DNA from: Nageia nagi
Taxonomy: Eukaryota; Pinophyta
Direction: 5' to 3'
Length of the DNA stretch: 64,000 bases
Assembly: GCA_050084985.1 (NCBI GenBank)
Contig: JBITNC010000001.1
Coordinates: forward strand, 208,444,001 to 208,508,000
The position numbers and the translations under genes were made by a program. Below the pieces are notes generated by a model. It saw only the letters and a program-made list of their open reading frames with translations. It was not told the DNA's origin and did no database searches. Position 1 is the stretch's first letter. Each line of letters begins with the position of its first letter. Below are positions 48,060-58,465 of this stretch, one piece after another.

Positions 48060-49340
48060 TTGCTCAAAAGGTTGGTTATTAGGTAAGACCTTGGTACCAA
48101 TACATATTCAAATATTTGAGAGATAATTTTATTAATTCCACACTCAATAAGAGAGAACATATTAGAATGAAAAGGCTTGCTACAAAATATGTCATTATTG
48201 GTGATATACTTTATAAAATATCATTTAATTATATTCTTTTGAGATGTGTTCTTGATGAAGAGATTGGAATAGCATTAGAGCATGCTCATGAGAGGCACGT
48301 ATAGGTCATTTCAATGAGAGATTAGTTTATGGTAAGTTGATTAGGATGGATTATTAGTGGCCCACCATGGAGCATGATTGTTGTGAACATGTCAAGAAGT
48401 GTGAGTAATTTCAAAAGCATGTATGCTTAGAATTATCACCTACTCAAGAGTTGAACTATGTCACATCACTTAGGCCTTTCTCAATGTGGGCTTTGGATTT
48501 CATGGGTGTTATCAATTCTCCATATAATGAGGGTCACAAGTTTATCTTGGTTGCCATTGAATACTACCCTAAATGGGTTGAGGCAATTTCTTTGAAAATA
48601 GCTATACAAAAACATGCTATAAATTTCATCAAGGAATATATCATTTGTATATTTGGCATACTTAAAAGGTTAATCATGGATAATGATGCAAATTTTATAA
48701 GAAAAGATATCAAAAAATTTTGTAAAAAGATGAAGGTTGAATAGAGATTCTCTTCAATTTACTATCCCTAAGGAAATGAACAAGTTGAAGCCACAAAAAA
48801 AATAATCAAGAAAATATTGAAAAAAAATATTAAAAAGAATGGTAGGGATTGGCATGATCAATTACCATATGCTCTATGGGCATATAGAACAAGTGAAAGA
48901 ATATTAATAAGTGCTACTCCATACTCTCTTATGTATGGTGATGAAGCAGTCATTTCTCTTGAAATTGAGATCCCTTCTTTGAGAATTGCACTCAAAGATA
49001 TCATGAAAGAACCACAATAATGGGAAATAAGGTTAAATTAGCTAGAGGAATTAGATGATAAAAGGATTAACACACTAGAGCATCTTAGAACATATTATCA
49101 AAGAATAAATAGGGCCTATAGAGATAAAATGGTGCCTAAAGCATTTGAGGTTGGGGATTTGGTTCTCCAAGAGAACATTTCTAACACTACAGCAAAGGAT
49201 GAACTTAAAGGAAAGTTTGAGACAAATTAGGTTGGCCAATACATCATAATAGAGGTTTTAGTAGAGGTGCATATATATTGTCTACATTAGATGGAGAGGT
49301 TCTCAAAAATCCCATCAATGCTAAGCACCTAAAGAAGTAT
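48060..49340 (+). pseudogene. pol: Element F integrase (near complete)
   Basis: The N-terminal region reads WYQYIFKYLRDNFIN and YVIIGDILYKISF, with HAHERHV as part of the zinc-binding site. The catalytic core starts at about 48451: FSMWALDFMGVI with the first Asp, GHKFILVAIEYYPKWVEAI, LIMDNDANF with the second Asp (about 48680), and GNEQVEATKKIIKKIL with the Glu (about 48775-48810). Then come LPYALWAYRTSERILISATP and SLMYGDEAVISLEIEIPSL. The C-terminal part has AYRDKMVPKAFEVGDLVL and GKFE. Only a handful of stops and frameshifts interrupt it. This is the best-preserved enzyme in the window. Confidence 0.92.
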
Positions 49341-50105
49341 CACATATAGGTGACCTATGGGTTGCCCTATGGATTTGTTTTTGTAAAAATGTTACTACAA
49401 AAATAAGTATGTGAATAAATGGTATGAATTCAAAATATAAGTTCATTTTAATATCATAAGAGGAGCACCAATGCTCCATTTTTAGTAGGAAAGTAGCACC
49501 AATAGATCTATTTCATAATCAAAAATAATAAAAAATAAAAATCATCAGATACCCCTTGGTGCAAAGTTTTGGCTCCTAGATCATAAATTTGCATGCCTCT
49601 TAGTAGAATCTTAGCTCCCATATCATCATCCTTGTTTCATACCCCTTGGATAAGTCTCAAGTCCATCCCTCATTGTAATATACCTCTTGGTGTAGATTTT
49701 TAGCTCTCATACTCATTACAATATGCCTCTTGGTGGAGTCTTAGCTCCTAGTTTTATCATTATGCCTCTTGATAGAAATTACAACTTCCATAAGATCAAT
49801 GGATAGAACTATCAGCAACATGATATGGTCATCATTGGAGCTCATGGAGCACATCAACATTGAGTAGGGGCAACATGGTGGATATCATATAAGGGGGTTT
49901 TCTTAAACTCATACCTTTTGTCAATATGATTGCTCATCTTTCTTATATTTTATTATAGGTAAATATCAAAATAGATTAATTAGTGGTGCTATTATGCTTG
50001 TCAATACTTATCAATATTTGATTGCTATGACATTTTGGTTGTACTTTAAATGAAAAATCTCAATGCACCTAATGATTTTCAATTTCTCATCTAAAGTGGG
50101 GCATA
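49341..50105 (+). other. Element F 3' untranslated region
   Basis: No frame. It holds a short tandem motif, variants of ATGCCTCTTGGTAGAATCTTAGCTCC repeated about six times between 49550 and 49790 with 50-60 bp spacing. It ends with the purine tract before the LTR. Confidence 0.65.
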
Positions 50106-50878
50106 TGTTATCATATAAAATTAATTTATGCATTTAAATTTATACATTTGGAAATATGTGCTTGCACTTATACACACCTAGTTCAAGAATATTAATGTTA
50201 TCTTATATATGGTCAATATATATCATTGACTTACTATATTCTTATTTATGTGGGTACATGTTTACCTGAGGAGTAGGTCATATTATTATCTATATAAATA
50301 GGGATCTAATAGTAAGTTTACATCAAGGAGATACATGATCCTATATCTAGTCTTTATGATGGTAACCTTTTAGGTGTCTCTTAACACTACCATTCAAGGC
50401 TAGGTTTGTGTACTTCCTTATGTGAGCATTTTGATAATTATTAGTTTATCTAAGTATCAAACTATAATCATCAAGAGTCCATGTGGAGGCATAGAGTGGG
50501 TTTAGAATGGACTATATCCTAACAAATACTATTGATGCTCCCTATAGATGAAATAAACTATCAATTATCCTTTCAATCACAAAATAGATCACATATAGCT
50601 CTCTCTTTGGATCACCTTTCTCTATGACTTTAGGTGTAGACTTCATTAGTTGTTGAGGCTTCATCACTATCTTTCATTCATTGATATCAAGTACATTCCA
50701 TGAGGTAAGTATAAAAATTCAATCTTGTTTAGTGATATCATTTTGATTCCAATTATTCATTATATTCTATATCAACTTTTCTTATTATAAATTGATATCC
50801 GTTAGCTTAGATTTACAAATATCCTTTAGGACTATAGGTATTCATTTATTTACATTCTCAAATTTTTATTTGTAAATA
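50106..50878 (+). repeat. 3' LTR of element F
   Basis: Starts TGTTATCATATAAAA and ends TTGTAAATA, followed by GGTAG. It is slightly longer than the 5' copy owing to a small indel near 50540-50580. Confidence 0.93.
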
Positions 50879-51399
50879 GGTAGGTTATTGAATGGAGGGG
50901 AAATGTGTATATTTTATGATCATAATAGATAAATCATTATTTATTTGGCATTTTAGAGGAGTTTGAAAAAAGTTTTCCATATATTTATCTTGCTAAATGA
51001 TTAAATCTTAGACCTCTAATTGTGTACAACCTATTTTCATACTATTAATGGTGTGTGTTTTTTGAACCTAAATAAAAAGAAATAGTATATGCTATATTAG
51101 TAATGTTCATTGAGTTATTTTACGGGGTGTATTAGAATCTAGGTTGGTTAAAAAGAAATAAATGGGGTTGTGTTGCAAAATTTTCAATTTTATTATTAAA
51201 TGTTGTATCTTTTTTTGGAGCATTATTTTTATGGTTTATTAACTTTGATATTTAGTTTTAAAATAATAAAAGTACAAATATTGACTAACTAGATCATTCA
51301 TCTATAACATATGGGCATAAAACTTAAAACATGTATTTACAAATTGTAAGTAAGAAGTAATGGAAGAAATAATAATATAAATATCAAAAAGGATGGATC

Positions 51400-53235
51400 C
51401 ATGTCCATAGTACAATCTAGTGGCATGCACTACTGCCACTACTTCCTACCTTGCTAGTCCTAGACCTCCTCCTAATACCACTACTAGGACCAAAAAAAGA
51501 AATACCTCTTGATATATCACTATTGATAATACCATGAGTCATCATCAATGCCTTGGCCCTATCATACTTGCTCCTAAATACTATAGTATCATTGTCCCTC
51601 TTTTTTATCTTATCCATCAAACTTTGTATGAATACCCATTATTAATTAGATGGAGGCATATCCACCCTCTCCTATAGCCTCTTCATCTATTGCTCAATGG
51701 AGGCTATCTAGGCATCCCTCATAGTAAGTGTTAATTATAAAGTAGGTAGCTATTCCTATAATCTTGGAACCAGGGTATCAAAAGGCTTTAACCTCTAGGG
51801 TTGCAAGTTATGTGTCTCTCTCTCTTGCAAGGCACAAAAATGTCAAAATTAGTGTGTGAATTAAAAAAAAGGTTGAACATGCTAATCAATAACTATAAAA
51901 TGCTTACCTATTACCACTAAGGGTACAACCTCTACTAATGCTACCAATCCAAGTACTAATGTATGAGATGGTTCCTATAAGAGAATATTATGCATAGGAT
52001 TATCCACTTACTAAGGGTTCTCATTTGATGAACCCTTAGATATTTCTACTACATACTCCTCCTCATATTTGTCCATTATCAAAGGGGCTATATGTACTAT
52101 CTCCCATTATGTCCTAAATACTCTATTGGTGTTGGATGCCATGGATGTATTTGCATTTGCATAATGAACTTTGGGCTCCTCCTAGGTTAACCTCCATGCC
52201 AACATGATATGTGATCCTAGTGAAGTATCACTCTTCATCATATATCTCATGTAATACATAAGGGAAAATGGGATCCCTTGCTAGATCCTAAAATGATGAA
52301 GTACTCGATGGGGAAAGTAGGGCCCCATTAGCTTCCTTTATATCTAAAGGAAGTAGTATTGCCTCACCTAAGCAATCTAGTGGGCATTGTATTCCCATAT
52401 AAAATTTGTGTATGATATCCATACCATTTCCTTGAGTTATAGTTCATACATCTCTCTCTAAAATGCCTCCAATGTTTATGGGTATCTATATCCACATGCT
52501 TAGGATACCCAACATGTTAAGGCAATATTTGAGGGATTATCCCTCATCTTCTATAATCTTACAAGATGGATGACATAAATATTCTATAGGCTTAAACCTA
52601 TACAATATCTATATACAATATAGTGATTTTGAACTTTTCAAAATTCATAAAATTGAACAAATCCCTATAAAGTTGGGCTAGAACCAATAGAGCCCATGTA
52701 AATTGCATCCTCTATGCATAGATCTCTTGTACAACCCACACTAGACTAAGAGAAAAAGAAACTGCTCTTATCTAGACATATATAAGTATTGATGATGGAG
52801 GTAATGTATAGCCTCAAGTGTCATTTAGGTGAGGTGAGGCAAATTTGCAAGCCTCAACCAAGTAGGAAGCCTAATGCTCCCAATTATGGTCCTCCTCTCC
52901 CTTCAACCATAGGGAGAGATTATCCCTCTCAATATTATTAGATACTATAGCTTGGTGGACAAGCCAACCCTAAAAAGGAATATCCCAAATTTAGTATGCA
53001 TCAAGGAATATCACACTCATTTTAGCTGAGAGTGGGTGAAATGAGTTGGTATCTAAATCCCATCTCTTTGTCAAAGTCATGATAAGTGAGAGACCTTGTT
53101 AAATATGTCCAATAATGGCTAAGTTATCCAATTCAAAGTGCATGAGAATGTCATCCTCATGGTTCATTCTCTACCTTCCTCATGCCTTCTCCAAGGTTGT
53201 TGTGGACATGAGTCCACCTCAGATATTCACTTTCC
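51400..53235 (-). pseudogene. Antisense ORF of element E with plant mobile domain (PMD)
   Basis: Minus strand, opposite to E. At about 53075-52975 it reads RWDLDTNSFHPLSAKMSVIF then LDAY, a stop, IWDIPF, a degenerate version of the PMD core found in C and D. Next come LSLWLKGEEDHNWEH (similar to LYLWLKGNEDHN in D). The C-terminal end, open at 51620-51417, reads MMDKIKKRDNDTIVF, AKALMMTHGIINSDISRGIS and a Ser/Gly/Arg-rich tail ending SSGSSACH. Comparison of the three copies supports one ancestral protein of several hundred residues with an N-terminal PMD, helical middle and basic Ser-rich tail. Confidence 0.8.
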
Positions 53236-54879
53236 TATCCTACAAAATAAGCAAATTGAAATAATGAAAATCATTAAAAACATGAAAAATAAAACCTTAA
53301 TATTCTCATAAAAACTTACATGTGATGGGAACTTAAAAATTAAAAGCACCTTGCTAGGGGGAAAACATATACACTCTCAAAATGAGAAACACAAGAATAT
53401 TACATAGGCCCTAGGGTATTGAATAATTTAATAAGTACTAAACTTTACAAAAAAAGAAATAAAAATATACAAAACTTTACCACATGCTCAAAATGGTAGG
53501 TTGTGTAGGTATTCAATAATGTTTCCTTTTCTTCTAGATAGGGGCCTCTCCATCATCCTCTAATCTTGATCAACCATGTCCACAAGATGAGGGAGATAAT
53601 ACAAATGGCTAGAGAGCACAAGGTCAACTCAATTATGGAGGATGAATGGGAATCTCTAAGATGGAGAGCACCAAAACTTCTAACATACCAAAAAAAAGAT
53701 AAAATAAAGTGAAAAAGTCAACATTAGCTCTCCCTTTTATTTACATTTTGCCCTAAACCCTAGATCACCAAATTTTGTTTTTACAATTTTGAGTATATGC
53801 TTCACACATGATGTTTAAAGTGGGAAAAACATGGGGAAATATTTTAATTTTCATATATTTCTTTTTCAAAAAATAATCCTTCTGCATTCACATCATCAAC
53901 AACATGCAAAAAGTTAAATTGAAATTCAATTTGTCACACACTCATTAAAAATGGTATAAATGTTAATTTTGAACATTAACTTTATGTATTACTAGCTGAA
54001 TCAATGATATTTCCTTCTTATAATTTATCAATGTTAAATTAATTCTATTGATGACATGACTTTAGGAAAATTGAGAAATGATTCAAGTGTTATATTTCAA
54101 TTGTCATTTGCTTAGACCCAAATAGATGCATCAACTAAATATTGTTTGATAAGAGGAAGAAAATTTTAATTCATAAAATTTGATTTAATTAAATGAAAAT
54201 GTAAAATTTTGATTTTGAAATTTATGCATGTTTTTGACAATTTAATTCTTTGAATATCTATTTTTCAATACCAATTGGGTGCACTATTTAGAATGAAGTA
54301 TAGTTCTATTGCTATCACATAGTTAGCGGTGTGAAATTAGTAAAAGTATGATTAATTTCAAATAGGAATTACCTTTTCATATTCTAAAAAGGATTAAATT
54401 CATTATAATCATTTTTTTTGCTAGTTAAATAGAACAAATGAATATTAGGTCTAAATTGGTAAAATTATTTCCTACTTGTTAAAAATGATGAAAATTAGAA
54501 GTGTTATTTCTTGACCTTTTTAGGCAAGATGTTATCTACTATTTTCAATTGAATAACATTAAAGTTTACAGCTCTAATGTGACTATTTTCATGTAGCTAA
54601 CTACATGGGTTTATTATAAATTCAATGTAAATAGGGGCATGTTATAAAATCCTTGAATATATGTTTAAAAATTCCATTATTTCATAAATATGCCCTACTA
54701 TTGAAATGATAAACAAAATTGTAAATGACATGATCACCAATTTCCATGAAATTCACACTATCAATAGTGTGAGCTTGCTTTAAAACTCAATGAAATTAAG
54801 CAATTCAATGTAATCAAACTTACAATGTTGATTTGTAAGGCCAATAAAATTTGAATATTTGGTATTTTTATGAAAATCA
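53236..54879. other. Element E 3' untranslated region
   Basis: No conserved frame. Palindromic blocks: 53889-53905 (CACATCATCAACAACATG), 54043-54060, 54313-54333 (CACATAGTTAGCGGTGTG), 54590-54607 (CATGTAGCTAACTACATG, with perfect 7-bp arms) and 54752-54771 (TCACACTATCAATAGTGTGA, near perfect). The expected purine tract and first third of the 3' LTR are missing at the right edge. Confidence 0.6.
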
Positions 54880-55364
54880 AATAGGAGGAATAGGTTGATC
54901 TCCATAGTTTGGAACTCTTGGATATGATAAAAAATCTAATAGGTGGTTTGACTATAACAATGTCTCTAGATTCCATGTATCATGAGAATTTATTATTCTC
55001 TAAGCTTTGGAATTTCTATATTTGGTGCACATCATAATTTGACATATTCCATGTAGTTAGCAATGTGCTTCCCCTAGATTGAAAGCGGCATGCATCTTTT
55101 ATAATAGAGGTTCTAGATTTTGTTTGTTGAGTAGTTGACTCATGCACATAAAGATCTACCATAAACACAACAAGAATATGATCCCAATCCTCTAAAGATT
55201 CATTTCTATCTACTTACAAGGATTATACATACACTCTATATCAAGTGCATGCTTTCCATGTATATTTTTTGTATATGATATGATGTACATTTCCATCTCT
55301 TCTTATATTGTATATCAATTTAATTATTATGTACATTCATATGTTGAATAATTTGAGATCCAAA
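54880..55364 (+). repeat. 3' LTR of element E, 5'-truncated
   Basis: Aligns with about 39630-40120 from AGGAATAGGTTGATCTCC onward and ends GAGATCCAAA. The upstream U3 portion is absent. It contains the module 55050-55095. Confidence 0.85.
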
Positions 55365-55469
55365 TTAGCAATGATTCTATAAGGCCTTATATGATCTTTT
55401 ATGGACTTGGATATCACCCAAAAATCATCACCCAACCTCTCAAATCCAATGTTAGCCTCCTAGAGGCCC

Positions 55470-55700
55470 CCAAATATCCAACATGGGTATGTATAAATCA
55501 TCATGCCCAACATGGATGTCTAGAGGTTAAACATGCCCAACATGGATGTCTAGAGGTTAAACATGCCCAACATGGGTATCTAGGAGTCATACATACCCAA
55601 TGTGGGGTCTTGGTGTCATGCATGCTCATGTGGGTGCCTTGGTATCATGTGTAGGTGTCTTGGTATTAGCATGGGCCAACATGGGGTTCTACAAGTCTCC
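55470..55700. repeat. GC-richer minisatellite, ~30-bp unit
   Basis: Units start at 55502, 55532, 55562, 55592 and 55621 with CATGCCCAACATGGATGTCT as the core; the first two are identical. Flanking half-units extend it on both sides. A + frame through it encodes HAQHGCLEVK repeats, which I regard as a by-product of the 30-bp period. Base composition contrasts with the AT-rich surroundings. Confidence 0.88.
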
Positions 55701-55844
55701 CCAAGGTTGGTGTAAGTGTACAAGGGTAATAATGCTCCCTAAGTTCAACATTGGGATTATTGGTGAGTATACATGCTTAAGATACCATCCTAGGTGTTAC
55801 ATAATACTTGGAATTAAGTACAAAATTGCAACCATGAATATTTA

Positions 55845-56036
55845 TAATGAAGAATTGGAAAGTTTTCCAACCACTAGTTGATAAAAAATAGCTCAATGCT
55901 TTGTCACTAATTGAATATTTGAAAGTTTTCTAACCACCAATTGATAAATAATGACACAATGCTCTAATACCAAATGAAGAAATTAAAATGTTTCCAACTA
56001 CTAGTTTATAAATAATGCCTCAATGTTTTGATACCA
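55845..56036 (-). repeat. Tandem ~64-bp units carrying primer-binding-site sequence (left set)
   Basis: About three units, each with TTCCAACCACTAGTTGATAA-like text followed by an AATGCTCTAATACCAA-like segment. On the minus strand the latter is TGGTATTAGAGCATT, the initiator-tRNA primer site. It adjoins LTR-a at 56037. Confidence 0.8.
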
Positions 56037-57383
56037 AAAATAAATAGTCAAAGTTCTAGAATTTTTGATTAGATAGAATTAGATGAAACTCTAGGAAATT
56101 CAAACATTAAAGATTTTGAATGAAAGAATACTCTACAAGATAAGGTAAAATGAAAGTGCTAGGGTTTTGATAGTTTCTAAACAACAAAGTTTTGTTCAAT
56201 CACTAGCAAACTCAAAACACTAATGAAAATGAAAGTGTTCAAGATAGAGTTTTGAAAAAGTATGAAAATAATGTAAATTGGAATGTCAAAGTTCTAGTGA
56301 TTTGAGGATGACAATATTTATCCAAGACTTTGGAAAAAATATAAAGTGTGGAATCTATAGTTTGGAAGAGGGTGATGATAACAAGGGTAGAAAAGAGTTA
56401 ACATCTTATAACTTGTGTGGTTCTTATAGAAACCTAGCACTATGACCCATCCAAATGATCAATAAGAAATGCTCTATCCAATGGTGAAGGTCCAAAATAC
56501 TTTCAATATAGATGGAAGGGTCAAAAGTGAGCTAAAAAAAAAAAAAAATTCTCAAGGCTTATTGAGCAACACTACAAAAAGGATAGGTTTTGTATTTTGG
56601 AATTTCTAGTTATGTTTTAACAACAATCTTGGAAAAGAGCATATGGTTGGAAAGGTATTGGAAATAACAATACAACCTAGAATGAATCACATAAAATGGA
56701 GATCTAGATAGAAAGATCTAACTCCATAAAGTAAACTAATCCAAACAAAGATAGTTTTATAAATCATAAAATATTAAAACTATTTACTTAAATATGAGAA
56801 TATAGATAAGTACCATGAAGTACAATGATCCAAAATAGATAAATCTTACATTTGATTAGAGAAATAATATCTATAAGTGTATCTCATGTATACAAGCTTT
56901 GAAAAGAGAACACATGCCTCACAACCATAAGGTATTGTGGAGAAAATATGAATACTTTATATTTTAGAGCCAAAATAGCAAAATAGTATTGCATCAATAA
57001 GCATTTTTGAGAATGTGAAATGAATTACCTATTTATATAAGAAGAAATTGGAGTGTATAATGCTCCACATTAACTCATGGATTATAAAAACACTCAAAAA
57101 CATAAATGAAATGCCCATAAGAGTTAGAGAGAATAGTATGGGCATCAAAAACATAAATGAAGTGCCCAAAAAATTAGAGAGGAGTATGGACATTAGTGAA
57201 GAAGTATGAAATGATATTTATCTCAATAAAAAGATAAGATATTGCATATTAAATGCTCAACTATAGTCTTACAAATTACTAAAGTTGATAGGTGAAATAA
57301 TAGATAGATAGTACAAGCAGTTAATAGCCATTGGCATTCAAAATTTTATCAAAATTAAAATTATAGAACATTAAATTCCTTAA
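56037..57383 (-). repeat. LTR-a of element G (3' LTR)
   Basis: Aligns with LTR-c over about 56335-57383 (ATATAAAGTGTGGAAT through CATTCAAAATT). It includes about 300 bp at 56037-56335 that LTR-c lacks. Confidence 0.85.
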
Positions 57384-58465
57384 TTCTCTCCCTTAATGTA
57401 AATGGGTTGAATTCCAAGTTAATGTCAAAGAATAAGGAATTGATCCTTAGGTAGACCTTTGGTGAAAATGTCTGCAAGTTGATCTTCAAAATTACAAAAT
57501 ATAAAGTTAATGAATCTATTAGTCACCAGGTCTCACATAAAATGATGTTAGATGTTTATATGCTTGCTCTTGCTATAAAATATTAGGTTATTATTCATAA
57601 AAAAATTGTTGGTGTTCTCAAAATGAATGGGAATGGGAAAGGAAGGAGCCAAACCTAAGATAAATATTGACTTGGATTAGAGATAGAAGATCTATAAGTG
57701 TTTCTCATAGATACAAGCTTTGAAAAGAGAATACATACCTCATAGAAATAATGTATTGTAAAGCAAATATAAATGCTTTATATTATAGAGCTAAAATAGT
57801 AGCATAACATTGCATCAATAAGTATTTTTGAGAATGGAAAATAAAGCCCCTATATATACAAGAAGAAAGTGGAGTATAGAATACTCCATAATAACTCACA
57901 AATTACAAATCTACTTAAAAACATAAATGAAGAACCTACAAAAGTTATAGAGAATAGTATGGGCATCAGAAACATAAATGAAGCACACACAAAATTATAG
58001 AGGAGTATGGGCATTAGTAAATAAGTACAAAATGAGATCTTTCTCAATCAAAAGATACGATATTAAGTATACAATTCTCAAATGTAGTCCTATAACATAC
58101 TAAATCTAGTAGGTGAAATAGAAGGTAGATAGTACAGGTGGTTAGTATCTATTGGCATTCAAAATTCTATCAAAATTCAAACCATAGAATATTAAATTCC
58201 TTCATTCTCCCCCTTAATATGAATGAGTTGAATTCTAAGTTAATATTGAAGAATAAGGAATTGATCCATAGGTAGAACCTTGATGAAAATATCTACAAGT
58301 TGATCTTTATACTTACAAAATGTGAAGTTAATGAATCTATTAGTCACCAAGTATCACATAAAATGATGTTATATGTATATATGATTCCTCCTGCTATGAA
58401 ACACTAGGTTCTTAGTCATAACAATGATGTTGGTGTTATCACAATGAATGAGAATGGGAAAGGGA
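56842..58465 (-). repeat. Partial tandem duplication of LTR plus RNase H end
   Basis: Two ~815-bp units, 56842-57655 and 57656-58465. Each has an LTR stretch (from TTGGATTAGAGA to CCTTAATTCTC / CCTTCATTCTC) followed by the last ~260 bp of pol (to GGGAAAGGAAGGAGCCAAACC or its variant). Unit 2 leads into the rest of pol. Confidence 0.87.
57384..57650 (-). pseudogene. Duplicated RNase H C-terminal fragment of G
   Basis: Minus strand reads IPIHFENTNNFF..., SKHINIHHFM and DQLADIFTKGLPKDQF, the last being the invariant end of copia pol (D/EQ-x-ADI-F-TK-x-L). It duplicates 58205-58465. Confidence 0.88.

Larger units (their letters stand above)
42660..50878 (+). mobile_element. Element F: full-length Ty3/gypsy Tat/Ogre-like element nested in E
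   Basis: LTRs are 42660-43403 and 50106-50878, both starting TGTTATCA-TAAAATTAAT, with perfect GGTAG target duplications at 42655-42659 and 50879-50883. A primer site TTTTGGTGAACCCAATG follows the 5' LTR and a purine tract CTAAAGTGGGGCATA precedes the 3' LTR. Gag, protease, RT, RNase H, second RNase H and integrase are in canonical Tat/Ogre order. Decay is milder than in A: several open frames of 60-115 codons survive, and all three integrase catalytic residues are visible. No antisense PMD ORF was found. Confidence 0.94.
39393..55364 (+). mobile_element. Element E: non-autonomous Tat-like element of the C/D family, interrupted by F
   Basis: The 5' LTR is complete (39393-40120). The 3' LTR is recognised only from about 54880 to 55364, its first ~240 bp being lost with the purine tract. 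In between lie a primer site TATTGGTGAAATT, gag 40185-42623, element F (42660-50878) inserted 37 bp after the gag stop, and an antisense PMD ORF 51400-53235. Excluding F the element is about 7.7 kb, close to C and D. No unambiguous target duplication was found; TCTAT precedes the 5' LTR and recurs 11 bp beyond the 3' end. Confidence 0.82.

Noticed and set aside
5581-55095. CRISPR-like interpretation of the recurring palindromes
   Set aside because: Blocks are dispersed over 50 kb at irregular distances inside plant retroelements, with no regular spacers or cas genes.
55365-55380. TCTAT as the target duplication of E
   Set aside because: It matches the 5' flank but lies 11 bp beyond the aligned LTR end; a 5-bp match at a flexible position is not persuasive.
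55391-55881. Candidate secreted or repeat protein with HAQHGCLEVK repeats
   Set aside because: The period equals the 30-bp DNA repeat and the frame has no start or homology beyond the array.
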